Shown here in pieces: positions 1-6,899 of a DNA stretch of 9,043 bases. Below the pieces are notes generated by a model, which was not told the origin of the DNA, made no database searches, and was given only the letters and a program-made list of their open reading frames with translations. Within the stretch, counting starts at the first letter, position 1, and the number at the start of each line of letters is the position of its first letter. Source of the stretch: JAEUKA01 sp035340095 (lineage in GTDB: Bacteria; Myxococcota_A; Polyangia; Palsa-1104; JAEUJZ01); NCBI GenBank assembly GCA_035340095.1, contig DAORGN010000203.1:1-9043 (forward strand), written 5' to 3'. A program made the position numbers and the translations under genes.

Positions 1-923
1 AGGGGGAGGCTTTGCGGGGGCAGCTCGGGGGCGGACACCATGGTGGATGCGACCTGGGTGTTGAGTCGCGAGGGCTCGGCGAGGACGAGGCTGCGTTCGG
101 GGCGACCGCGCAGGCGGACGCGGACTGAGCGGATGGCTTCGCCGGCCTGGGCGGTGGTGCGGAAGCCGTCGAGCACGCCGGTGGTGTTGAAGCTGCCGGC
201 GGCTTTGCGCACGGTGGCGGCGATGGCGTCGGTTACGCGCGGCGAGACCTGGACCAGCACCGGGTTTGGGATGCGACCGACCTCGCCGGCGTCGTAGACC
301 TTGCGCAGGGACTTGCCACTGACGGCGGGCTCGGGGGCAAACACGCAGTCGGCGCGGCGCAAGACGACTTCGCTGACGGCGGCAGAGATGTCCGGGGCCG
401 CGGGGCGAAGCTGGAAAAACGACGCCTTGAGCTCGCCGTACAGAAGGACGTTGCCGATGTATGTGGGGTCTTTGCCACCGGGGGCGACCCAGGCGAGCCG
501 CTTGCCGGCCATGTCGAGGATGTTGCCGCTCGATTCGTGGGTGTAAAGCCCCCAGCGCAGGTAGGCGTCGCCCGACGCGGTGGCAATTCCGAGCACGTTC
601 CAGTTGCCGCGCTCGGCGGCGTAGACCGCATCGAGGATGGCCAGATCGACGGCGCCCTTTTTGATCGCGGCTTCGAAGTCGCCGGGCTTGGCAAAAATCT
701 TGGTCTGGACTTGCAAACCGGACGACTGGAGCGCTTGGGCCAGCTTTTCGGTAAACGCATAGCGCGCTTCCGCTGAAGGCAGGGGTGCCGACGGGGCATA
801 AAACGCAAGCTGGAGCGGTCCGTCGGCAGCATGCGCGGTCACAGCCGCACACAGCCCGGCCACAAGGGTCAAACCGAACGCGCGACGAGACAGGGTGTTG
901 TGGGACGGCGTCTTTTGGATCAT
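1..923 (-). CDS. PhnD-type periplasmic solute-binding protein with Tat-like signal, truncated at its 3' end by the window edge
   Basis: The frame opens with ATG at 923 and stays open to the window edge, giving 307 codons with no stop, so the C-terminus is missing. The N-terminus has a twin-arginine motif (SRRAFG, residues 12-17), a hydrophobic stretch (about 18-30) and an AHA cleavage site near residue 32, which predicts export by Tat. The mature part resembles the PhnD/SsuA-like fold of phosphonate/phosphate-type ABC binding proteins: an early strand QLAFYAP (38-44), VDLAILDA (92-99), GKRLAWVAPGGKDP (140-153), and IPNPVLVQV near 218-226. The region beyond about residue 265 is Arg- and Pro-rich and may be an extension past the usual domain. 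The start overlaps the TGA of the upstream TPR gene (ATGA), so translation is probably coupled; a weak GGGG at 932-935 lies 8 nt before the ATG. No ABC permease or ATPase gene is visible, so the ligand and even a transport role are unknown. The family call is by motif recognition only. Confidence 0.72.
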   Translation of the reverse strand, partial: MIQKTPSHNTLSRRAFGLTLVAGLCAAVTAHAADGPLQLAFYAPSAPLPSAEARYAFTEKLAQALQSSGLQVQTKIFAKPGDFEAAIKKGAVDLAILDAVYAAERGNWNVLGIATASGDAYLRWGLYTHESSGNILDMAGKRLAWVAPGGKDPTYIGNVLLYGELKASFFQLRPAAPDISAAVSEVVLRRADCVFAPEPAVSGKSLRKVYDAGEVGRIPNPVLVQVSPRVTDAIAATVRKAAGSFNTTGVLDGFRTTAQAGEAIRSVRVRLRGRPERSLVLAEPSRLNTQVASTMVSAPELPPQSLP

Positions 924-3718
924 TGCGATTGCCCCGATCCGATCATGCGGTCTTTGGTGTCGATCCACTCGCGCAGCTTGGCGGTGCGGGCGCCTTTTTC
1001 GGCGGCGCGTTTGTAAAAGTCGAGCGCCTTGCGAATTTCGCCGCGACGGTCGTACAAAATGCCCAGGTTGACGAGCGATTCGGGCGGATTGGGCGCCAGA
1101 CGTTCCAGCACTTTTTCGCCGACGGGCTTGCCTTCGATGAGGTCAGCGACCGCCAAGTTGTGGCTGAGCACCGGATCTTCGTCGTCGGCGCGCGGCGGCT
1201 GGACTTTTTGGGCGTTGCGCAGCGTCGGGCCGACCATCTTGCTGCGTCCCAGAAGGTGATAGTCATACGCCAGCGCCAGGTTGGTCGAATACAGCAGGGC
1301 GCGCAGCACTTTTTGCAGCGTTGCGGCGTCGTTGCCGGTCGCTTTGCCTTGCAGGCGTGGCAGCGTGCGCAAAAGTGCTTCCCTCTGGAGCGGCGCCGTC
1401 GACGCCCGGTACTGCACAAACACCGATACAAGCTCGGTTCCCAGCTTGTTATACGGCGCGACCAGCTCACAGCCGTTGTCTTTGGCCTTGGCGACAAGGT
1501 CGCGCGCCGCCTTAAACTGGCTGGCCTGCGCCCCGGCGAGCGCACCCAGGCACTGGGCAAAGCCAAGCTCGGACTTGTGCTCGAACGGGGACAGCTCGAT
1601 GGCGTGCTGGATGTCGCCCAGCGCATCTTCGGCCTCTTTGGTCGTCTGCGCGCTGACGCCGCTTCTGGCGATGTGGGTTTCTGCATCGGAAAGCCGCAGC
1701 CGGCCACGTCGCAGGTGCAAAAGCTGGAGATTGCGCGACACCGATTTTTGCAGTTCTTTGCCCTCGCCCGTTGGCAGACCCTGAAGATCGCGACTTGCCT
1801 GGCCCAGCGCTTCGATGCTGGTGTCGAGCCGTTCGCGATCCTTGGTCGATGCTGCCCCGGTTCGCGCCGCATCGAGCGCCACCGTCCGCGCCGCTTGTTC
1901 AATGCGCGCAAGCGAGAGCTGGCGCACAAGCAGTGGCCGTCGACCCCCATCGGCGGCGGGCAGGTTGTCGAGCTGTTTGCGGGCATCGCTCACTGCGCGG
2001 TCGGCGGCTTCGGCGGCCTGGGGAAACTGCTTCGACTGCGCCAGAAGCCGCGCGTGCAGGACCCACAGCAGCGGATCATTTTTGCCACTGCCTTGTACCG
2101 CCGATAAAACCAGCTTTTCGGCTTCGGCACCGTTGCCCTGCATGACCAGCGCCGTCGCCAAGTTGCGCACGATCGACGGTGCATCATCGAGCTTTTGCGC
2201 CTGGCGAAGATACGACACCGCATTGCCGATGGCGGTCTGTCGCTCGGCAACCTTGGCGGGATCTTTGGCCTCTTTGCCTTCTTTGCCGGGCTCTGGATCG
2301 CTCATCGTCACAATCGCCAGCAGCGCCAGCTGTTCCAGCGTCCGGGCCAGACCGATGCGTGAGCGCACCACTTTGTCGTCAATCTGCTGCGATTCGCTGT
2401 AATAGCGACGGGCTTTTTCGAAATTGCCCGCTGCATAGGCCCCACTTCCCGACAGCGCCAGCACTTTGGCATCCGCGGGGGCCAGCTGCGCCAGCTTTTC
2501 GGCTTGGCTCAGCAGCGACGGGGCGCCTTGACCTGGCGGCACCTTGGCTTGGTTCATCTGCTGAATCCGCGAATCGAGCGCCAGGGCCAAAAGCTGCACT
2601 TCATCGACGCTGAGCGCATCGGACGACGGCTTGCCCGATAGCTCGCTGAGCGCCGCTTCTGCCGTCGCCTGCGCTTTTGCGGTATCGCCGAGCTTGAGAT
2701 ACGCCCGGCCAATCGCCGCTGGGACGTTGACGCGGCTTGGCTCGGGTTTTTTCTGCATCAGCTCTTGCGCTTCTTGGTAGCGACGGATGGCTTCGCGCAG
2801 ATCGGACTCTTTGCCACCGGCCTGTTCAATCTGTGCAAGCAGAATCGGGCCGCGCGGATCGTCGGGCTTTAGCGTCTGATACGTCTGCGCCAGCTTGCGG
2901 GCTTCGTCGCGGCGTCCCAGGTGCAGGTAACAGGTCGCCAGGTTGAACGCGACCGCCGGACGCCGTTGGATGTCGGGCTGGAGCGGCTCGTACTGCGCCG
3001 CGCCCTCGGCCCACTGCTGCTGCCCGATCAGGATCGTCCCCAGCATCTGCCGGATCTGGTTGTCTTTGGGCCGTGACTTTTGCGCTTGTTCGAGAAGTTT
3101 TTGCGAGTCGGTCAGTTTTCCCGTCAGGTAATACGCCGTCCCGAGCAAAAGCTGCGCTTCCCAGTCGTTGCGCTTGTCTTCCTCGGGGCGATAGCGAAAG
3201 TACTGTTCCAGGGCGGCTATCGCGCGCTGCGGATTTACGCGGGCAAAGTGCTTGCCGATTTGGAACTGCGCGCCGTGCGTTTCCGGTCGCTGCTTGGCCA
3301 CTTCTTCGAGATAGCCAAGTCCCCGATCTTTCTGTCCGCTTTCGTACAGCGTGAGCCCGAGCGCGGTCTTGACCGATAGGTCGCTCACCGACAGCTTTTC
3401 GGCGCGGGTGAGCAGGTCGATGGCTTCGGTGTATTTGCGCTGACGGAAATACAGCGACGCTCGCTTGACGAACGCTTCGACGCGATTGGGGTCGAGCCGG
3501 ATGGCCTGGTCATACAGATCGGCGGCGGTGTCATAGTCGCCATTCTGAAAGGCTTCCTCGGCTTTTTTCAGGATGGCTTCTTCCTCGGTTTCGCTGCCGG
3601 CGCGGCCTTGCGCAAACGCCGAGGGCGAAGAAAAACCGATACCGAGGGCGGCGAAAAGGACCAGTGCCGGCCCCTGCCATCTGCGAAACGAAAACAGCGC
3701 ACGCATCTTTTGCCCCAT
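920..3718 (-). CDS. Exported tetratricopeptide-repeat (TPR) protein, 932 aa
   Basis: A secretory signal is visible: Arg-rich start, hydrophobic core QGPALVLFAALGIGFSS (15-31) and AFA|Q near residues 34-37. The mature protein is almost entirely helical repeats. Clear TPRs begin at about residue 48 (for example AEEAFQNGDYDTAADLYDQA) and continue to about 300 with the usual W/L-G-Y-A-P spacing. The middle (about 330-830) is more degenerate Ala/Leu/Gln-rich helical sequence with a short charged Gly/Lys/Glu linker near 473-490, and a last good TPR lies at about 879-907. Such proteins are scaffolds, here presumably periplasmic or envelope-attached; no catalytic motif is seen. The first ATG (3718) has no obvious ribosome site, whereas the in-frame ATG at 3706 has GGGG six bases upstream, so the true start may be 3706 (928 aa). 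It is transcribed divergently from the lytic transglycosylase gene and overlaps the next gene by ATGA, implying an operon. Its partner is unknown. Confidence 0.9.
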   Translation of the reverse strand: MGQKMRALFSFRRWQGPALVLFAALGIGFSSPSAFAQGRAGSETEEEAILKKAEEAFQNGDYDTAADLYDQAIRLDPNRVEAFVKRASLYFRQRKYTEAIDLLTRAEKLSVSDLSVKTALGLTLYESGQKDRGLGYLEEVAKQRPETHGAQFQIGKHFARVNPQRAIAALEQYFRYRPEEDKRNDWEAQLLLGTAYYLTGKLTDSQKLLEQAQKSRPKDNQIRQMLGTILIGQQQWAEGAAQYEPLQPDIQRRPAVAFNLATCYLHLGRRDEARKLAQTYQTLKPDDPRGPILLAQIEQAGGKESDLREAIRRYQEAQELMQKKPEPSRVNVPAAIGRAYLKLGDTAKAQATAEAALSELSGKPSSDALSVDEVQLLALALDSRIQQMNQAKVPPGQGAPSLLSQAEKLAQLAPADAKVLALSGSGAYAAGNFEKARRYYSESQQIDDKVVRSRIGLARTLEQLALLAIVTMSDPEPGKEGKEAKDPAKVAERQTAIGNAVSYLRQAQKLDDAPSIVRNLATALVMQGNGAEAEKLVLSAVQGSGKNDPLLWVLHARLLAQSKQFPQAAEAADRAVSDARKQLDNLPAADGGRRPLLVRQLSLARIEQAARTVALDAARTGAASTKDRERLDTSIEALGQASRDLQGLPTGEGKELQKSVSRNLQLLHLRRGRLRLSDAETHIARSGVSAQTTKEAEDALGDIQHAIELSPFEHKSELGFAQCLGALAGAQASQFKAARDLVAKAKDNGCELVAPYNKLGTELVSVFVQYRASTAPLQREALLRTLPRLQGKATGNDAATLQKVLRALLYSTNLALAYDYHLLGRSKMVGPTLRNAQKVQPPRADDEDPVLSHNLAVADLIEGKPVGEKVLERLAPNPPESLVNLGILYDRRGEIRKALDFYKRAAEKGARTAKLREWIDTKDRMIGSGQSQ

Positions 3719-3874
3719 GGGTCAAAACGTAGTGAGTAATTGATGATACTCGCTAGCCCCCTCGCGAGGGAACTACTAGAGCCCGCCATCGCACGCGCGA
3801 CTCGCGGTGGCCCCTGAAAGCCGGGCGACGCAAAAATGTTGGTGGCGGCCAATGTGTGCTGCTAACTTCCCAAA
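3719..3874. promoter_or_regulatory. Divergent intergenic region between the TPR gene and the lytic transglycosylase gene
   Basis: These 156 bases separate two divergent genes and should hold both promoters. On the minus strand a TATCAT (complement of 3744-3749) is a plausible -10 element for the TPR gene, but I cannot name a good -35 partner. On the plus strand no convincing sigma-70 promoter is seen, and the transglycosylase start has no clear Shine-Dalgarno sequence: the bases before it are CTAACTTCCCAAA. An in-frame TAA at 3863-3865 prevents an upstream extension of that gene. The one clear element is the palindrome listed separately. Confidence 0.5.
3759..3770. promoter_or_regulatory. Perfect 12-bp palindrome CCCTCGCGAGGG in the divergent intergenic region
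   Basis: CCCTCGCGAGGG equals its own reverse complement and sits about 40 bp upstream of the TPR start and about 105 bp upstream of the transglycosylase start. It is just upstream of the candidate TATCAT -10 element of the TPR gene. It is flanked by CTAG on the left (3753-3756) and CTAG on the right (3776-3779), which extends the dyad imperfectly. The position fits an operator for a dimeric regulator acting on one or both divergent genes. GC-rich DNA produces such palindromes by chance fairly often, so the regulatory role is inferred. Confidence 0.4.
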
Positions 3875-6175
3875 ATGATGAAGCGCGAGTTCCCGATCCG
3901 CCGGCCAAGCCCCAGGGCCAAGCTGGGCACGTTTGGGGCGCGGAGTGGGCTTTGGCTTTTGCTTTCCGCAAGTCCGACACTCGCTGCGGGTCCAGAGGTC
4001 CACACCACGGCTGCGGATGGCGGTCGCACGGCGATTGATCCCAAAGACGACCGGGTGCAAAGGCGCGCGATTCGCGGTGGCGCGCTCGATGCGTCGCGGG
4101 AATCTGCCGAGCTGCGCGAGCTTCGATCGTTTGAAACCGAGGTCTTTCCGCGCGCCGGTCTGCGCGAGAGCCTGGTGCGACCACACGAGGGGAGCAGCCT
4201 GCACGGGGGATCGGGACCGGACGGGCTGCCCGACGGACTGCATACGCCGCTGCCGGAAAAGCCGGAAACGCCACCGCCCAGCTCGTCGGTGCCGTGGCTA
4301 CAAGCGCTGAAGCTGCTGGACAACTTGGGGCTGGCGCCGACGTTTGTGCGCTTCGAGGCCCATGTCATCAAATACCTGGAGTTTTACAAAGACGAGCGGC
4401 GCGGTCGATCGATCATGGCGTCGTGGCTGCGTCGGCAAGGTCGGTACAAAGCGCTGATTGAGCAAGCGCTCGACAAATACCAGCTGCCGCGCTTCCTTCT
4501 GTATGTGTCGATGATCGAGAGCGGCTACGACCCGCACGATCGATCGCACAAGGGCGCCGTCGGACTTTGGCAGTTTTTGCCCGAAGGCGCGCGGATCTAC
4601 GGCCTGCGCGTCGACTACTGGGTGGATGAACGGCAAGATCCGCTGCGATCGACGGAAGCGGCGGCGCGCTACCTGGGTGATTTGAAAGCGCGGTTTGGAT
4701 CGTGGCACTTGGCTTTGGCGGCGTTTAACGCGGGCTACGGCGCGGTGCTGCGGGCGATGCAAAAGTACAACACCAACGACTACTGGGAGCTGTGCCGGCA
4801 TGAAGACGGGCTGCCGTGGGAAACGCTCCTGTATGTGCCCAAAGCAATTGCGACGGCGCTCGTCGGGGAAAACAAAGGCTTCTTTGGCTACGACGAGATG
4901 GTGCCCGATCCGCCGCTGACGTTTGATTCGGTGACGGTGCACAGCTCGGTGAGTCTGGCCGGCGCGGCGAAAGCAATTGGGGCGACCAGCGAAGATGTGC
5001 AGCGGCTGAATCCGCATTTGCGACGCGGACGGACGCCGCCGCTCGGACCGGGGGAAACCTGGGAACTGCGCTTGCCGACGGGTACTGCGGCGCAGTTTGT
5101 GGCCGCTTACGACTATCGCGGCGAAAAACTAGAGCCGTACATCGTGCGGTTTGGCGAGCGGATCGAAGACATCGCCCGCGTCCGTGCCGTCGCTGCGAGC
5201 CGGCTGCGCAGCATAAATGGCATCGAAGATGCCACCGAAGTGCGCGCTGGACTGACGCTGCTTGTGCCGCCTGCGAAAGCGAGCTTTGATCCGGGGCAAA
5301 ACGGCTCGCTGGCCGGCGATGAGATCGTCGTGGTCGCCGTCCCCGACAAAAACTTCAGCGTCCCCGGCAAAAAACAGATTTTTTACCGCACGATTTCCGG
5401 CGACAGCATTTGGTCGATCGCACGCTTTTTTAAAGTCAAAGACACCGACCTTTTGCGCTGGAACAACCTCGATCCGGAAGCGACGCTGGCGACCAAGATG
5501 GTGCTGTCGCTGTGGATCGATCCGCAGGTCGATACATCGCAGGTGGTGTTGGTCGATCCCTTGCGGGTGCGGGTGGTGACGACGGGCAGCGACGAGTTTT
5601 TTGAACTGGTCGAGACGCTGCGGGGGCGACGGCGGCTGCAGATTCGGGTCGCAGCCGGCGACACGCTGGAACGGATTGGCAAGCGGTTTGGACTGTCGGC
5701 AGCGGACATGGAGCGGATCAATCGCATGCCGCGAACGACGGAACTTCAGCCGGGCCAGACGGTGATTGCCTATCAAAATATGTCGGCGTCGGAACGCAGC
5801 GCATTGATTCGCAAGCTGCTCGCGGGGGAATCGCTGGATGCGCCGGCTGTCGATAGCAAAGACGAAAAGGGCGGTCTGGCAGTGTATGGGCCACCTGCGC
5901 CGCTATCCGATGAAAAGGGCGCGTATGGACCGCCCCATCCGGGCAGCGTGACTGCGCCATCGGGAGATTCATCCCGCGCCGATGCCGACGGAGATGTCGC
6001 TTTTCCCAAAGCGGATACATCGACCGGCAGCGATGCCCAGCCGGTGCCGTTTGGTCCGCCCAGTCCGACGAAAAAACCGGGGACGGTGCCTGCCGAAAAA
6101 GTGAAGCCGACGCCCAGCGCCGAACCGTTGCCGTCGACAAGTGAGCCGGCATCGCTGGAAGACGAGGTTCCCTAA
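3875..6175 (+). CDS. mltD: MltD-type membrane-bound/periplasmic lytic murein transglycosylase with LysM-like repeats, 766 aa
   Basis: This enzyme should cleave the MurNAc-GlcNAc bond of peptidoglycan, forming 1,6-anhydroMurNAc, in the periplasm. A basic N-region is followed by a short hydrophobic core (GLWLLLSASPTLA, 25-37) and a likely cleavage after A38. A low-complexity linker (about 40-140) leads to the GH23/SLT domain (about 160-345). It holds the catalytic glutamate E215 in MIESGYDP, GAVGLWQF (227-234) and AAFNAGYG (282-289), in the order typical of MltD. Four LysM-like repeats follow at about 352-402 (degenerate), 421-465, 502-549 and 588-633; the last two (SGDSIWSIARFF and AGDTLERIGKRFG) are clearest. 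The C-terminal 110 residues are Pro/Ser/Asp-rich with repeated YGPP or FGPP (671, 684, 726). It is longer than E. coli MltD (about 450 aa) because of the linkers and tail. I see no lipobox. Start: tandem ATG ATG at 3875/3878, with an in-frame stop just upstream. The sterol unit begins 134 bp downstream on the same strand. Confidence 0.9.
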   Translation: MMKREFPIRRPSPRAKLGTFGARSGLWLLLSASPTLAAGPEVHTTAADGGRTAIDPKDDRVQRRAIRGGALDASRESAELRELRSFETEVFPRAGLRESLVRPHEGSSLHGGSGPDGLPDGLHTPLPEKPETPPPSSSVPWLQALKLLDNLGLAPTFVRFEAHVIKYLEFYKDERRGRSIMASWLRRQGRYKALIEQALDKYQLPRFLLYVSMIESGYDPHDRSHKGAVGLWQFLPEGARIYGLRVDYWVDERQDPLRSTEAAARYLGDLKARFGSWHLALAAFNAGYGAVLRAMQKYNTNDYWELCRHEDGLPWETLLYVPKAIATALVGENKGFFGYDEMVPDPPLTFDSVTVHSSVSLAGAAKAIGATSEDVQRLNPHLRRGRTPPLGPGETWELRLPTGTAAQFVAAYDYRGEKLEPYIVRFGERIEDIARVRAVAASRLRSINGIEDATEVRAGLTLLVPPAKASFDPGQNGSLAGDEIVVVAVPDKNFSVPGKKQIFYRTISGDSIWSIARFFKVKDTDLLRWNNLDPEATLATKMVLSLWIDPQVDTSQVVLVDPLRVRVVTTGSDEFFELVETLRGRRRLQIRVAAGDTLERIGKRFGLSAADMERINRMPRTTELQPGQTVIAYQNMSASERSALIRKLLAGESLDAPAVDSKDEKGGLAVYGPPAPLSDEKGAYGPPHPGSVTAPSGDSSRADADGDVAFPKADTSTGSDAQPVPFGPPSPTKKPGTVPAEKVKPTPSAEPLPSTSEPASLEDEVP

Positions 6176-6229
6176 ACGGCCTGTGATGTTGGCAGTTTGG
6201 CCCGTCCGATCCGTCGGTCCCGTGCGATA

Positions 6230-6297
6230 GCGAACGTAGACAAGCCAGCTTCGCTTTGGCAAAGTTCCGCGCGGCAATTGCGCCAAGCAACGTTCGC
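6230..6297 (+). repeat. Inverted repeat GCGAACGT...ACGTTCGC abutting the ribosome binding site of the ERG2-like gene
   Basis: GCGAACGT at 6230-6237 is the exact reverse complement of ACGTTCGC at 6290-6297, with 52 bases between. The right arm ends one base before the AGGGA Shine-Dalgarno (6298-6302). A second stem can nest inside (6253-6260 with 6282-6288). If it folds, this RNA could affect ribosome access or mRNA stability. An 8-bp perfect match over this span can also occur by chance. Confidence 0.35.
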
Positions 6298-6302
6298 AGG
6301 GA
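6298..6302 (+). promoter_or_regulatory. Ribosome binding site (AGGGA) that fixes the ERG2-like start at 6310
   Basis: AGGGA is followed by seven bases (CACCTCT) and then ATG at 6310. This normal spacing favours 6310 over the in-frame TTG at 6256. The protein then begins MGYIFDPDKL, which aligns with the first soluble segment of sigma-1 receptor just after its membrane helix. Confidence 0.7.
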
Positions 6303-6309
6303 CACCTCT

Positions 6310-6870
6310 ATGGGCTACATCTTTGATCCGGACAAGCTTCACCACCTGTCTCAGCGCGTCGTCGGTATGCCGCGTGAGCAGCTTATCCCCCAGCTCGTTT
6401 CCGACATTGCCGAGGCGTATCCCGGCTACATATCGACCAAACAGAACTGGATCTTCAACCTGGCCGGCGGTGCAACCGGCAGCATGATGGTGCTGCACGG
6501 ATCGCTGACGGAATACCTGATCATCTTTGGATCGTCGATTGGCACCGAAGGCTATTCGGGACGCTATCGGCTCGATATCCATGACTACATGCTCGACGGC
6601 GAAATGTGGGTCTACGTTGGCGACAGGCCGACCGAGCGGATCACGTACAAGCCGGGCGATCACGCGAAGCTGCCGCGCGGCATGACCAAAGCGTGGAAAA
6701 GTCCCGAAAACGCCTGGATGCTCGAATACGGTCGCGGCAACGTTCCAAGCTGTCTGCCCGTCGGTCTGGGCGGTGCAATATTTAGCGCAGTCGAGCCCAA
6801 GATTGTCTGGGACACCGTCAAGGAATACGGCGGACAGACCATTCGCAACCTGCTCAAAGGCAAGTTCTAG
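6310..6870 (+). CDS. erg2: ERG2/sigma-1 receptor family protein, probable sterol C-8 (delta8-delta7) isomerase, 186 aa
   Basis: The protein matches the ERG2/sigma-1 receptor family along its length. Hallmarks are MVLHGSLTEYLIIFGSS (60-76), GYSGRYRLDIHDYMLDG (81-97), the segment YKPGDHAKLPRG (113-124), and WMLEYGRGNVPS (136-147). These correspond to human sigma-1 receptor LLHASLTEYVLLFG, HSGRYWAEISDTIISG and WMVEYGRGVIPS. Asp92 and Glu139 align with human Asp126 and Glu172, which line the ligand pocket; the fold is a cupin-like barrel. Fungal ERG2 moves the ring-B double bond of sterols from C8 to C7, while the animal receptor is not an isomerase. Activity here is inferred from the sterol reductase gene 29 bp downstream. 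Unlike eukaryotic members, it has no N-terminal transmembrane helix; the C-terminal amphipathic helices (about 157-182) may give membrane contact. The start at 6310 is supported by AGGGA seven bases upstream. Base composition resembles the neighbours, so nothing points to recent transfer. Family assignment is firm; the reaction is less certain. Confidence 0.88.
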   Translation: MGYIFDPDKLHHLSQRVVGMPREQLIPQLVSDIAEAYPGYISTKQNWIFNLAGGATGSMMVLHGSLTEYLIIFGSSIGTEGYSGRYRLDIHDYMLDGEMWVYVGDRPTERITYKPGDHAKLPRGMTKAWKSPENAWMLEYGRGNVPSCLPVGLGGAIFSAVEPKIVWDTVKEYGGQTIRNLLKGKF

Positions 6871-6886
6871 CGCTGCGTTTGTCAGC

Positions 6887-6893
6887 AGAAGGA
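6887..6893 (+). promoter_or_regulatory. Ribosome binding site (AGAAGGA) that fixes the sterol reductase start at 6900
   Basis: AGAAGGA is followed by six bases (CGGCTT) and then ATG at 6900. It rules against the in-frame TTG at 6879, which would lie upstream of this site and add seven residues without a ribosome site of its own. Confidence 0.75.
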
Positions 6894-6899
6894 CGGCTT

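Larger units (their letters stand above)
6176..6309 (+). promoter_or_regulatory. Leader region of the sterol gene pair
   Basis: These 134 bases lie between the transglycosylase stop and the ERG2-like start. I find no T-tract terminator after the transglycosylase gene, so read-through is possible, and no strong -35/-10 pair stands out. The second half is rich in potential RNA structure: the inverted repeat listed separately, plus a smaller nested one, TTGGC (6256-6260) with GCCAA (6282-6286), that can extend to 7 bp with one bulged U. An in-frame TTG at 6256 could start the protein 18 codons earlier, but it lacks a ribosome site and the extension has no recognisable motif. Confidence 0.4.

Noticed and set aside
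233..832. A 199-codon minus-strand frame overlapping the binding-protein gene
   Set aside because: Ser/Pro/Arg-rich shadow in another frame. The frame opening at 923 has a Tat signal and PhnD-like motifs and accounts for this DNA.
943..1986. A 347-codon minus-strand frame inside the TPR gene
   Set aside because: It is an out-of-frame shadow: Arg/Ser/Cys-rich, low-complexity translation, lying inside the well-supported TPR reading frame.
785..2107. A 440-codon open frame on the plus strand opposite the TPR gene
   Set aside because: Its translation is Arg/Gln/Phe-rich with no recognisable domain or signal, while the opposite strand gives clear TPR repeats. Long antisense frames are common in GC-rich coding DNA.
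4298..5017. A 239-codon minus-strand frame opposite the lytic transglycosylase
   Set aside because: Arg/Gln/His-rich antisense translation; the plus strand carries the catalytic-domain motifs.
6256..6309. Upstream TTG start extending the ERG2-like protein by 18 residues
   Set aside because: It has no Shine-Dalgarno sequence, and the extension shows no family similarity. The ATG at 6310 has a well-spaced AGGGA.
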